Of a DNA stretch of 64,000 nucleotides, positions 1 through 10,999 are shown one piece after another. This DNA comes from Taenia hydatigena. Lineage: Eukaryota > Platyhelminthes > Cestoda > Cyclophyllidea > Taeniidae. Under the pieces are notes generated by a model, which saw nothing but the letters and a program-made list of their open reading frames with translations, searched no databases and was not told where the DNA came from. The DNA lies in the NCBI GenBank assembly GCA_036345935.2, contig JADWOT020001469.1:106761-170760 (forward strand), written 5' to 3'. The position numbers were made by a program, and so were the translations under genes. The stretch's first letter is position 1; each line of letters begins with the position of its first letter.

Positions 1-1830
1 CCATTGCCGCGCATGCAACCATTTCGTTTGTATACCTCCTTCGGTATTGAATTCCCTTGTCTCCAAGAGCCAAAAATTGACACTTTGCTGATAAAGTAAT
101 TACCTTGCATCTGTACCAACACGCGATCATCCTCGCTGCAGACGAACGCGTTGTAACTACAAGTAATGATGCTTGTCAAAGTTAGGCGCGATTCCTCACG
201 CTACTTCAAATCATTAAAATGCGAACGCCTGATTTGCACTTAGCGCGTGGTCCAAACCCAAATCTAGGCTTGACAATATCGTAAAATGTTAAGCTATTAT
301 TATTAGCTGCCATTGTAAAGCATTTGTGAGAATTTTAGCCAGGGACACATGTGGCTATGCAACCGGTCCTCTACATCCCTCTCTCTCCATTCTTGGCATA
401 CTTACCTATTTTTGAAGGTAGAATGCCTTTCACTTCCACTATGAGGAGGAGGAGAAACTAACTTTTATTAAGAATGGGCTTTATTGTTGCAATCTTGAGT
501 GATTAAGAAATGTTCCCATCAATAGCGGATTGTAGAATGACACTCCTTGGTTATTATTCGGTATCCAGAAGCTTTATGTTTGTTGTGCCATAATATGAGA
601 GCAAAGACTTTGACCCATTACACAGAAATAACCATTCAAGATGATGGTTTAGGTGAGTAAGGTCTAGATCCCACGTAATTCTACTTCAACAATGCTCTTC
701 TAGCATTTCGCTTAAGAACTACGTCAATGCAACTGCGAATTGATTTAAAAACTATTGTGTTTAGTTTTTGGTCGCAAATGATTCGGTGCTTATTATTAAC
801 AGCCAATTTACAGAGCCTGCTTTCATAACCTCTCTTAAGTCCTGATTTGATACAAATCCGATATGTGTGCACCTTTGATATTAAGCGGAGCGAACCGATC
901 GGAGGAACTCACTATAAATAGTTTTGCTGCCTCCGTTTGAAGCAAGGTGGAAGCCCTGTTAATATTGTATGAAATTAGATTAAAGCATGCATGCTAGACC
1001 TAGATTTTGCTAACATCCGAATCGCTAATTTTGCAAAGACATTGCCTTAGCGGTAGCAACACTACCAGTGGCTGATCGACCATAGTTATTATACATTCCT
1101 CTGACCCCATACACATAACTGCTACCTACGTATTCCAGCGCTCGTTTCGCATGCATTCTGTTTTCTCCTTGACTCCATGATAGGCAGTGCTGTTTTGTTC
1201 ATTTGTTAGCTTAAACTTTACAGCCACCTATGTAAGGCCTAGTACCCAAATAACCTAACTATTTGCATTGCAAAGGATGCCGCTTAATATCTAACTGGTC
1301 AACTAATTGGATTTTCATATTTTCTGCCACAACACTTCCCTCATCCTCTCAGTACTACGAGTAAAAGCAACTTATGCTCAAACAACTTATGGCTTTCAAG
1401 AGAAATCGCAAACTATTTTCGCAGCAAATTAACCAAATGGCAGGTTAGGCTGACTTGATGGCACAGGTTTTCGCCACAATTTGAATGAAACCTTATTCGC
1501 TATTTTTATTAATCTAATTTTGTGTCAGTTTAGCCACTTAGCACGATATATTATTTCAAATGACTCGCAATCCATATCGTGCTTTTGCCTTCATTTGCCT
1601 CGCTAAGAAAGCGATTATTTTTATGTCCCTATTTGGCGCGCAGTAGAATCGACATTTCTCTCCTGCTGCGTAAGACACCGCGAATGCAGCCTATTAGCAG
1701 CTCAACTAGTAGAATGTGTAACGCTAGTAGCGTTTGTCAATTGCAAGGTGTTGAGCATTGCATGAGGATTTGTAGACTGCATGCTTTAGAGATAATCGCA
1801 TGGACTTCTCGCATGTAAAGGGATCGGCGT
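1..1830. other. No gene recognised
   Basis: I find no splice-bounded open frame, RNA gene or clear repeat here. The open frames present (for example 1579-1818 on the plus strand) lack convincing splice signals and protein-like composition. Confidence 0.5.
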
Positions 1831-1834
1831 CTGT

Positions 1835-2170
1835 TCTTAGCGTCAGTAGAATGAAAGATGGAGCGAGCGAGAGAACAATCGGACGGGGATAAAGAGAGAA
1901 TAAGAGATGGAATTGGGCGTAATGAAGTAATGAACCAAAGTTTTGGGGCAAAACATGTAATGAGACAAAAAGGGATACAATAAGGAATAAAAGAGATAAA
2001 AAAGGATGATAGGCGCCTACAGGTGTAGATTAAATTTAGCTGGAGTTGAGTGAAGAAAAATGCAGGGAGAAGTAAAGAATAGGAGATAGTGAGAAGTAGA
2101 AAGTGGGCATATAAAGCAGAAGAGCGATAGATGATGAAGGTTAGGATGGAAGTAAATGGGAGGCTTTTGG
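1835..2170. repeat. Purine-rich strand-asymmetric tract
   Basis: The plus strand is dominated by A and G for over 300 bases, with many GAGAGA-, AAGAGA- and GGAAG-like words and few pyrimidine runs. It resembles in composition the tracts at 42.2-42.6 and 61.65-61.98 kb and the complement of 3.77-4.04 kb. The last two belong to one repeat family. I cannot align this tract with that family with confidence. Confidence 0.4.
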
Positions 2171-2561
2171 ATCCCCACTAACAAAGCTATGCACATGAGC
2201 AATACCTATTTGGTGTCTATCGCAGGCTGCAATACAGCAAAGTGCAATGTTAAACATCTGATTGCTAATAAGCTCCGAGGCTAATATTTGCACTTATTGC
2301 TTCGCCTAGCCAGCATTGCACGCCGCGTCGCAGTTTCAACCTTAATGTTCATTATTGCACTTAATCAACATCCTTCTTTGGAGGCAATAAACATCGACGA
2401 TCGCCTCTTCTTTCATTCTCGTTACCCCCATCTGCCGTTTATGCAACCCCACTTCCCTGCTTCATTGATAGTTCATGCTTTGCCCTCCATGCCACTTTGT
2501 CATCAGTCTTCATATCACCACGTTCTAATTAGCAACCATGCTCTTCAGTGGGCTGTTTCAG

Positions 2562-2634
2562 CCCACGATTGCATCATCATGCAGTGCTTGTCGCCTAGCA
2601 CTTTTGAGTTCTCTCATATAGAAGCTAATCGAAA
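2562..2634 (+). CDS. Possible internal exon, unknown protein
   Basis: A 73-nt open segment lies between an acceptor ending TGTTTCAG and a strong donor GTAAGT. It would enter in phase 1 and leave in phase 2, with 23 whole codons including the peptide SPSTFEFSHIEANR. The frame is also open far upstream (from 2288), so the acceptor could lie further 5'. I do not recognise the product. The donor is the main support, and chance is a real alternative. Confidence 0.28.
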
Positions 2635-2639
2635 GTAAG

Positions 2640-3335
2640 TCTATTCTTCAAAAGCTTAAAATTCAGGGGAGCATCATTTTACTCATTTTCTGTAACATTC
2701 GGACTGATCCACTTGTAACGAATGCACGGATTTCTCTTGATCTAATTAATAACCTTTTGGTAATGGAACAGCAAAAAGCCGTAAGGCCTGGATGGTGTAA
2801 AGCACAAGCTAATCTTTCGCAGAGTTGAGGCCTAAAGACTTGCTATTTGCGTACTTATAAATTGATTTCACTCAGTCGTAGTCCTCATTTGCATTTGTCT
2901 GATAAATAGCTAAACAGGATGCCTTCTTAATGCTGTGCCTGGCCGTAATTCTAAAAATCATGTACTTTTGGGTCTTTCAGGCATTTGTATTTATCGTGCC
3001 TAGTCACCTAAAATCTGAAAGAGCATAATTTTATTTACTTACCTCTTCCTCATAAATACCACTAACGTTCGACCGCTCGCCAAATACACAAGCAACTGTT
3101 AGTGCAAACCGCTTACCCATTTCCTATTTCCAGTCAATGTCTGCACATTGCATTCAAAATTTAAAATATTATTCTGGGCGAAGGTGACCTTTCCAGTCAA
3201 ATGCCCGAAAAAATGTCTTTATTACATATAGAATAGCTCCAAGTGCATAAGAGTCTATATTTATCTCTTATTTTGATGTCCTTTCCCCTAGAGTGAGTAG
3301 ATAAAAAAAATGCGAGGGTCCACGTTGCTTGCATT
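2640..3335. other. No gene recognised
   Basis: AT-rich sequence without a supported exon, RNA gene or repeat I can pair. Confidence 0.5.
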
Positions 3336-3339
3336 TATG

Positions 3340-5115
3340 TCATATTAAAAGAAAAACAAAGATCAAGGGAATGATAGTTAGGAAAATTAGATTTCGTCTC
3401 CAGTGTCACTTGCCATCTTTTCATTACATTTATGACTTCAAGCCAAATCGTATTTTTAGCAGGTTGGTGTAAATCAAACAGAAGTCTAAAAAGAAGACAT
3501 CTATTCAAGCAAAAATTGCTAGAGTGATTCAAAGCCAAGCAAATTATTCTGCCAATTATGCAATTTAGCCATTTTGTCTGCATGAAGATGGCAAAACATG
3601 AGGTGTGAACTGTAGGACTAAGGACGCACTTTTCGATTATTGTAATAAAACAGTAAGTTTAAAAAGTCAATAGCCAAACAAGAACAATCAATATATGAGG
3701 CTAACACCATATGGGAATAGCAATACTTTATATTCGCACAATTTCTACTTTCCATTTCCTGACTTTTCATGCCAGCACACAGCGTCACTTTTCCTTTTCT
3801 CTACACTCTCCTCCCCAATCCCCGCTATTCTCCGTCCACTTTGTCCTCTCTTTCTTCATTCCTTAGTTTGCCCCTTTATTGCTCCTTACATGATTCCACT
3901 CTTCTACTGCTCCCTCACTCACTCACCATCACTACCACCTCATACCCTCCACCAGTCCATCCACTTATCTATCCATTTACTGATCCATCCTTCCTGCTCT
4001 TCTCACATGACTATGTTAACACACGCTCACACGCACACACGGCACTGTTCCTTGTTTCGCGTTCTCCCATTTCCACCGATTCACATCACTTACACTTCCT
4101 TTAACCTTATTGTCCAAGCAGAAGCGCTGAGCGCAATACAAATGCACTTGTCATTGCGCTTTTCACTTCAGCGCTGACATCTGCACTTTAACGAACGCCA
4201 AAATCAACGCAATCGTTAGCCTGCGGCTGATGGTAGCGAAATCACTTCAACTAGCATTACTCAATGTAACCTAGTAACGTGCATGAAATTTACGCATTGA
4301 GGAGAGCTAGGAGGTTGAGATGCAAAGGCATTTTATTGCATGTAATGCCACAAATGCGTATAGATGGAGGCAGGTGAATTGGGGGCGAAGAAAATTTTGG
4401 ACGAGTATAGTGCGATAAAGTGTGCCAGTTACACGACGTGCACAGCAGCTGTTACCAGCGCGTGAGCCAACCTGGTACGACGCAGCGGAATCTAATGGTG
4501 TGACGGAGGCCGGAAGCTACCACCCCGTGCGATCACTGGCGTCTCTAATGTCAGTTGGATGGGCATGAAGCGATGCTATAGTGGTGGCCAAACCTACACA
4601 GATTAGCAGTGATCTTTCTTAAATACGCTGCGACAATTTGTTTTATAAGACGATGGGATGCGCCTGGCAAATTTATAATGCAGGTGGTCAAAGGCGGTTT
4701 TAACCATGAAATGTAATGCAGTAAAAGCCTATCGGTCTCGTGCATAAAATAACCCTTTACTCGTGGGGGCGTTTTCAATGCCGTACTGCTTGTGGTGTAT
4801 TTCAGGTATGCGAGTCCCTTTGAAAAACACATGATCCTGTTATGAAGGGCTCCTGTTCCCTGAGAGGTTAAATAATGTTATACGATTTTAATGGGTGCTT
4901 GGCTTGCCAACATAATTAGCATAAATGAACAAACCCTTAATAGAACTTTCAAAATGACGCATTAGAAGCATACATGGACTAAGTACTTCTTTTGCATCTT
5001 ACGCCATCGCAGAAAACCTCAATTCGGTGTTAATTATTTTTTTATGGAAGATGGAGCAATGGACAAAAAGTAGCTCAAATGAGCTAATATTTGGATTGCA
5101 TTAAATTTGGGGCAG
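3340..5115 (+). repeat. Interspersed repeat family R1, copy A
   Basis: This stretch matches the reverse complement of 60740-62370 along almost its whole length, with many substitutions and small indels. Colinear landmarks include the block with GATTTCGTCTCCAGTGTCAC near 3390 (reverse complement near 62350), a CT-rich block at 3770-4040, a block with ACGACGTGCACAGCAG near 4435 (cf. 61250) and TTGGATTGCATTAAAT near 5090 (cf. 60755). Open frames on either strand here (160 aa plus, 93 aa minus) are low-complexity or repeat-derived and are not called as genes. I see no transposase, reverse transcriptase, terminal repeats or target-site duplication. Confidence 0.85.
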
Positions 5116-5308
5116 ACCCTGCTTCTAGAGTGGCATTAAATTTCAAATGCATCGAACGAAGTATTCCCACGCCACTGCTAAAGAAAGGATGAAATAACCT
5201 TAACCTAATTGGCTGATGCACAAATCACATCAGTAATTTGGTATCGACAAGAATTGTTCATTTCTTATTCGCCCATTTCTTTGTCTTCATACTTGAATAC
5301 CTTTGCAG

Positions 5309-5452
5309 AGCCACGACCTCACACTCCACTCACATCTACTTATGCGAATCGCGTGAAAACGGTGGTAGCGCGTTTATATTCTTCTCGTGGCGTTTTACAA
5401 TTTGAACAAAATCAGCGAGTCAATATTAATCATTTTGTAGCAAAACCTGGGA
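5309..5452 (+). CDS. Internal exon, unknown protein
   Basis: A 144-nt exon is bounded by a textbook acceptor (long pyrimidine stretch ending CTTTGCAG) and a GTAAGT donor. Entry and exit are both phase 1, so the exon could be skipped without a frameshift, and 47 whole codons are open. The peptide includes TSTYANRVKTVVARLY and LQFEQNQRVNINHF, a balanced soluble-protein composition. I do not recognise the family, and no partner exon is evident nearby. The acceptor is followed by AG again, so the exon start could shift by 2 nt, but only the first choice keeps a consistent frame. Confidence 0.5.
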
Positions 5453-7170
5453 GTAAGTCATTCTGAAAGCCCCGGTCAACTCCCTTTTAGCACGCTCAAT
5501 CATTCCCGAGACATATCCCTTTTCTCTCTTTTCCTATGTGTAGTACCCCTTCAACAAGCTGCATGTCAAAATTGACGATAAGCAGTCTTGCTAGTTGAGT
5601 CCTTGGTTAGGATTAGAATAAGAGTAGCCACAGCGAGTAGGCTTTTCATATCTGGTTAATGAGAGCGCAGTGTACAAAGACAAATCAGAGCTAGAAAAGT
5701 AGAAGGGCTAGTTAAGAGACTAATAAGGTGAATTTAAATTTAAGAAACTTAATAAATATGCTATAAATATAGCACTAACCTAGTTGACCAGCTTGCAAGT
5801 TACTCTGTGAATCAAGACTAGCAGTCGAGTTATCATCCTTTACACAGGAAACTCCATCTCAAATCTCTCTCAGTGAGTTAATTTTGGCCAAGGAATTCGC
5901 TCAGCAAAGCACGCTTTTACGAGAACTCACTTCGTTGTGCGTGCAATGGAGCAGTGCTCGATAAGCACCCTTCCGTTTTCTGAGGCCAACTTCATTGCAG
6001 CAAAGCCAGGATGACTTTTTACTATTCATGACTTTCATTGGCACTCCCGCCACCATATATTAAAAATTGTGACAAAGAGATTTCTTTCTGCGTCTACTTT
6101 TCCTAAAAGCAGCAACCACGTCTAGTATGTCTGCATTATTATTACCCCTTCAATTTGTCTTCTTTTTCCTCCTCATTCGGAATAATTGTCACAGCGGAAT
6201 GGTGTGACAAGTGCCTTAGAGACCGAAGAATGCATGAATTGCAAGCAAATGACACAGCTCCTGGCCTTTGCTTACGTAGTGATTGTTAGATACAGCCCCA
6301 ATGCAAGCATTGAAAAAAAAACTGTTTTAATTTTCGTCGCAGAATTTTGCAAGCAAACATGCTGCTCCCAAGTAGAAATCTAGGAATTTGCTTGTGCATT
6401 TGGCAATGGAAAGCTCAGTTCAGCCTCTGACAACAACGTCCTTAGTATACCATCTTCGTCCTAAGAAGCATATCGTTTTCCACAGACTCTTTCTTATTCC
6501 CAGCGCTACGATCATTCTAATACACTACATGTTTTGGTATTTTCACTTCGATCTTATGACATTTTATCGAAAATCCATCCCACCTATAGCACCAACCAGG
6601 ACGAAAATGATGGCAGTAAAGTTGAGGTTCTCCCCCTTTATTGAGCTCAAGTCTGCTAGCAAAGCTCACAGCTGAGTACTAAGGCAGCGTACTGGATTGC
6701 ACTAAAACATTGAAAAAGGAGTGTGCCTTTTGTCATATTCGCATTTATGTGTGCGGTGCATTAGAAAACTAGTGACATCTGTAATTACACTCGACAGTTG
6801 ATCACGTGATACTACCGTGTCGCTGCCTATTCCTGCCTAAACTACCAATGAGATTTGACGTTGCGTGATGCATTGTTTGCCCTAATTTGTCAGTCAGGCA
6901 ACGCCTAACTGGTTTTGCACAGGTGAATCTGCTTATGTAAGTCCTTCCACAAAATCATTATGCAACATACTAATAACCTTCATCAGTGATTGTTCTTGCT
7001 TACCAAGCCACCAGTTCTATGCAAAAATATAGACTAAAGACTCACGAGAACTTACAAATTTGGCAATATAATAGCATCAACTTGCGTTCTAAGCAGGCAT
7101 TGCAAGACAGAAGAAGCCAAGGCGTTTTGGTAAACAATTATCGCAAAATAGGCCTAATAATGAAGCAGTA
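5453..7170. other. No gene recognised
   Basis: Open frames at 6186-6383 and 6388-6675 (plus) lack good splice sites and known motifs. Further zinc-finger exons of the minus-strand gene starting at 7172 may lie here. A short HRTHKC-like peptide appears in the minus translation near 6750, but I could not bound an exon. Confidence 0.4.
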
Positions 7171-7171
7171 C

Positions 7172-7256
7172 CTATAGAATTGATGTGAACGCATGTGTTT
7201 GCTCAAAGCCTCCAACGTCATATATTCTGCGCAGCATTCTGTGCAGTGAAGGCGTA
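7172..7256 (-). CDS. Zinc-finger gene exon 4 of those seen
   Basis: This exon encodes RLHCTECCAEYMTLEALSKH and the following MRSHQFY, a complete C2H2 finger. It enters in phase 1 after ATAAG and leaves in phase 2 at TATAG/GTACTG. An in-frame TAA lies 5 nt before the acceptor, so the reading frame must start here or be spliced. The acceptor lacks a good pyrimidine tract, but the phase agrees with the upstream exon if that exon uses its GTAAGG donor. Confidence 0.7.
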
Positions 7257-7979
7257 CTTATGAATTCTCCATTCGCACGACTGCAGTGCGGCACAACGAA
7301 GCATAATTTTGGGAAGAGTTGGCATAAAATCCAGTGCTATAGCTGAGGAGCTAAGCACACCTAATTCAACTAGAGGTCAATGGACTCTACCTTACAAATA
7401 TGCGATTCGATGGAATGGCGGATGAGCAAATCAAAGTCTTCGAAGTGAGTGCGACAACAGAAGCACATATTGTGTTCCCAAGCTAATTTTAAGGTTCAAA
7501 AGAATGCACTTGCATTAATTTTAACATGCATGCCGACTGAATGAAAAGATGATGGTGAATTTGCAAGTTTTCTCACCTCCCTGATGACGTAGGAGCCTTC
7601 CGAGGGTTTCGTAACGCCTTGTGCAATTCGGACAATCAAAAATCAACCTTGCTGAAATACATGGAATTTTTAAAATGGGATGCTGAACATGTGCTGCGAT
7701 TCGCCTAATTCTACCGCCCCCTACACAGGTCTTCATTTTTTTCATTAATGCAGGCATTATCCCACCCTGTACAAATGAACACCTCATGACCTAACTCCAC
7801 ACCCCTATGCATCAATACACATACTTCTCCATAGAGACATGCTTTTGATTGTGCATGCGTTCATGTATAAGGCATACAAGGTGCTGTTGCACGAAAAAGT
7901 TGATTTCAAGAGCATAATGTTCCTACAGTGGTGCACGCGGTCCAAGTGTGCAAAATATAAGATAAGGTTTCTGAATGCG
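7172..7979 (-). CDS. C2H2 zinc-finger protein, four internal exons
   Basis: Four consecutive minus-strand exons (7927-7979, 7577-7651, 7396-7482, 7172-7256) join in matching phases and encode a chain of C2H2 zinc fingers. The fingers are CPNCTRRYETLGRLLRH followed across a splice by GAWEH (H-x5-H), CFCCRTHFEDFDLLIRHSIESH (H-x4-H), and CTECCAEYMTLEALSKHMRSH (H-x3-H). An upstream half-finger is AFRNLILYFAHLDRVHH. Spacing (C-x2-C-x12-H) and core hydrophobic positions fit the family. Such proteins usually bind nucleic acid in the nucleus. The linkers are not the common TGEKP type, so a KRAB/Kruppel-type tandem array is unlikely. Both gene ends are missing. The orthologue cannot be named. Confidence 0.8.
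7396..7482 (-). CDS. Zinc-finger gene exon 3 of those seen
   Basis: This 87-nt exon completes the preceding finger (WEH supplies its last histidine) and encodes CFCCRTHFEDFDLLIRHSIESH in full. The acceptor is CTTAAAATTAG. Two overlapping donors exist: GTAAGG, giving an end at 7396 in phase 1 that matches the next exon, and GTAGAG 5 nt on, giving an end at 7391 in phase 0. The first is preferred because only it joins in frame to 7172-7256. Confidence 0.8.
7577..7651 (-). CDS. Zinc-finger gene exon 2 of those seen
   Basis: This 75-nt exon enters and leaves in phase 1. The acceptor CCATGTATTTCAG and donor GGGAG/GTGAGA are both strong. It encodes RLIFDCPNCTRRYETLGRLL followed by RHQG. The finger's final histidine comes only after splicing to 7396-7482, which independently supports the junction. 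Confidence 0.85.
7927..7979 (-). CDS. Zinc-finger gene exon 1 of those seen
   Basis: This 53-nt exon encodes AFRNLILYFAHLDRVHH, the helix half of a C2H2 finger (F-x5-Y-x2-H-x4-H). Its two cysteines would come from an upstream exon not located. The acceptor is ACTGTGCCCAG and the donor is CACT/GTAGGA. It leaves in phase 1, matching the next exon. This is the least certain exon of the four because the finger half is short and degenerate. Confidence 0.5.
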
Positions 7980-10800
7980 CTGGGCACAGTCCACAGATGC
8001 AGGTATCCATTTTGTTCATGAGAAGGGTGAGTTGTACAAGAATCTGTGACTGAGTATGGACCGAATGCGATTAATAAGTGGGTAGACCTTCTAGATCAGT
8101 CCTCAACCAGACTTTCGATTACATCACACGACGGTGAAAATGGCACGCATTAAAGCTTAAATCGTTTGCTGCTCTACAGTGATAAAGTTATTGTTGTGGT
8201 GGTCTTTAAAATATTTGTATAACCTGGAGGCCGAGTAAAAGATAGCTGCTTCTTCTTTCCACTTAAAGGGTAGTAGCATTGACATTAAAAACCGTGCAAT
8301 TTTGCATTGCTTCCATTTACAGTCTTTAAAAATTGTTACACTGGCCTTCAAATTGTACTTAAATTACAACTAATTCCTTGGGCGCACAATTTAGTCAGCT
8401 TCAATTCCTTGATGTCTTTTGTTGTTTGGCCTAAACTCCCTACTTCCATCTTTGCATTGTTTTGCCGTGTTTGCATCTGTTTGAGTCTATTGTTTTTTTT
8501 TAATTTTACTAGCTACCTAAATGACGGCTCTCGATTGTCGTTGTTTTATAGCAGCTGTTTCACTGATCCTAGTAACAGAAGATTTAGGAGACTGGTTTCT
8601 AAAAGTGACTGATTTTCTACCATTTAACTAGTTGGTCTTTATTTGACATAACTTTGCTTCGGCTATAGTTAAAGGTTTCGTTAAATCTCTCTGCAATTAA
8701 GTTTCATTGAAAACGCCTATAGCAGCAGTGTATATCAATGTCAGATAAACTAGGAAGTCCCCTTGGCTTTTACAACTTAGGTTGGCCTTAGTAAGCAGAA
8801 TGGTGCTCACCGGTCGCTTTTCGACTGCAAATGCGATGAAGCAAAATTCCTAGCTAAAATAAACTCTCAGAGTGGAATTCGAGAATGAGTTTCTGGTGGA
8901 ATGGATTATCACTTGACTGCTGGTCTTGTATTACAAACCAACTTTCAAACCAATTAACAATATTAATGCCATAATTCGGACGCGTTTATTAGGTTGCTGG
9001 ATTTAAATCTGCTTTACTAGTTTCCTTTAACTAGCAATGTCACCTTACTGCCTCTGAGCAATAACAGTGGGAGCTGACTTTGCTAACTGCGCTCTTGATA
9101 ATTGATCATGAAGATGTCATTCGCTGAGGCAACTCGTTTACCCGGGCATGAAAATGGGCTCCAGTGGCAAAACTGCTTATCTTCAATTCTAGCACGCATC
9201 TTGGTGAGAACGTGCTACACATGGGAGGAAGAGAGCGGAACTATACCTCGGGATTGAATCCACATGCTGAACAGAATTTGAACGGAGCTGTTAGGACAAA
9301 TTTAATCTAATATTGTGCAATGAAATAATTGATACTTGCTGCGTGCAAAACTGTGCAACGCCATGAAAAGAACACAATGGTGTCATCCGCGTCCCTCCTC
9401 TTCTTCAAATTTAGGTGCACAATTAATCATATAGTATCAGAAAAATAAATTTGGAAGGAAAGGTTCTGCGCATTCTGTCCACCATAAGAAAGCCCTTGCA
9501 TCATTAAGTTACTTTTGACACGAACCGGATTCTTGTAATTCTCAAAGTAAATAGACTGAACACACAGACCATAAAATTATCGCCCTGGTTGGTAGGATAA
9601 ACGCTTACATGCGGTGCTATTCGATTTTTACTCTAAGTTGCGGCAATCGTGTACACAGGTAGATGGTGAGACGGATTTGTGCAGTGAGGCAAGTTAACTG
9701 CTTCACTACGTCCGCGTGTGACCGGTTGGTGGGATTATTTAATGCTTGTGACCTGAGACCAAAATCAAACGATGCGACGAGCTGTCTTTATTGGAACTTT
9801 ACTAGGGTACTTATCATGGCCGATAAATAGGTGTGACACAAGTCGTAACTTCAGGGAAAGGATTATTGGGCATAAGCCAAAAGTTGGTGCGAAATGAGCT
9901 ACCGTGGGTGGTGAAATCACTGATATGATTACAAGCACTAATTTTTGGTAAATTTTTATATATTCTACAGCCACGTCTCCAAGGATGTGAGTAAACACTT
10001 ACTAGCTCTCTAGCCCGACACAAACACTGCTACAAAAAGATCTGGGGCTTGCATGCATTTAAATATGGGCACTAATATTAAAGTTACTCTAGTTCATGTA
10101 GGCACTAGTACCACTGGCTGTTGCATGAAAAAGCATTGCTTATGGAAGGACAAGACTTTTGTTTTTCTAAGGACAGATTCATGGGCAAGCTAGCACATCT
10201 ATCGATATTTCAATGTCGGAACAAATCGACATGTAGGGTTATTTCTGTGTCACCCACAGGTTTCGTACAAAGATAAATTTTTGAGAAACCGTCGCATTGA
10301 TTGGCATCTATTTGTAAGTGTGAGCTTGAATTTCCCAACTAAAGTCACCCAACACGCACTTGGAACAGTTGCATTTTTAAGCTCATTATCGTACAGCATG
10401 GACTAATTCAAGTGACTCTGATCCGAGTTGGAATGCTTGCTTCCTCTAGAAAGTAGATGAAATGGCCCAAAAGACAAGCAAATGAGTTGCAAATGTACTA
10501 ACAGCAGAATGTTATTTCCCCACATTTTCATCATGATTTACGTAAGCACGACGTACTGACCAGCAACTAGTAGCAGTACATACAACAAACGAAGAAGCTA
10601 AGGCCAACCAAAGTGGTGTTTCCAGGCTCATGCAAAAGTAGCACCATAGCAACGGTGTTGAACTATGGTAGGCTGTTAGCACGCTCTTCTCTCTATATAA
10701 TCAGGCCAAAGAGAAGATTAATGATCTATTTGTGGTAGTTGCGATGGGCTGGCGCCTATGGCATAGGCGAAGTGAACTTTGTCAGTAATGGTGTTGCGTT
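7980..10800. other. No gene recognised
   Basis: The 5' exons of the minus-strand zinc-finger gene may lie here, but none could be bounded. Open frames at 8157-8351, 8307-8612, 9765-9998 and 9814-10023 lack splice or family support. Confidence 0.4.
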
Positions 10801-10822
10801 CCACTGAAGGGAAGAGGTTGTC

Positions 10823-10963
10823 ATGATCCCTGAGGTAGTTGCAGGTGAGGCTGCGAAGAGGGCATCAAGGGTGAAGGCACAGAAGGCGGTGAAGGAGAAA
10901 GAGAAGAGGAGGAAGATGAGTTACGCTACCTGTATTGATGGTGTCGGACGAAGTCCATCCTGA
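10823..10963 (+). CDS. Small basic K/E-rich open frame
   Basis: An ATG-to-TGA frame of 46 codons encodes a charged, Ala/Lys/Glu/Arg-rich peptide with AKRASRVKAQKAVKEKEKRR at its centre, followed by a short Gly/Ser tail. The region is richer in G than its surroundings. It may be part of an exon of a lysine-rich nuclear or ribosomal-type protein, or simply a purine-rich tract read in frame. No strong splice pair was found. Confidence 0.22.
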   Translation: MIPEVVAGEAAKRASRVKAQKAVKEKEKRRKMSYATCIDGVGRSPS

Positions 10964-10999
10964 TGAGGGCATCCCCTGGAAAACGATGTGTGAAATGAA

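Noticed and set aside
3695..4177. 160-codon plus-strand frame
   Set aside because: It is a CT-rich section of repeat R1. The inverted copy at 61.6-62.0 kb gives similar peptides in shifted frames with different stops, as expected of repeat sequence and not of a conserved protein.
10950..10995. Hammerhead-ribozyme-like CTGATGAG followed by GGAAAAC
   Set aside because: The sequence between would form stem II, but extra bases separate it from the GAAA element, and no matching stem I/III with a cleavage triplet was found.
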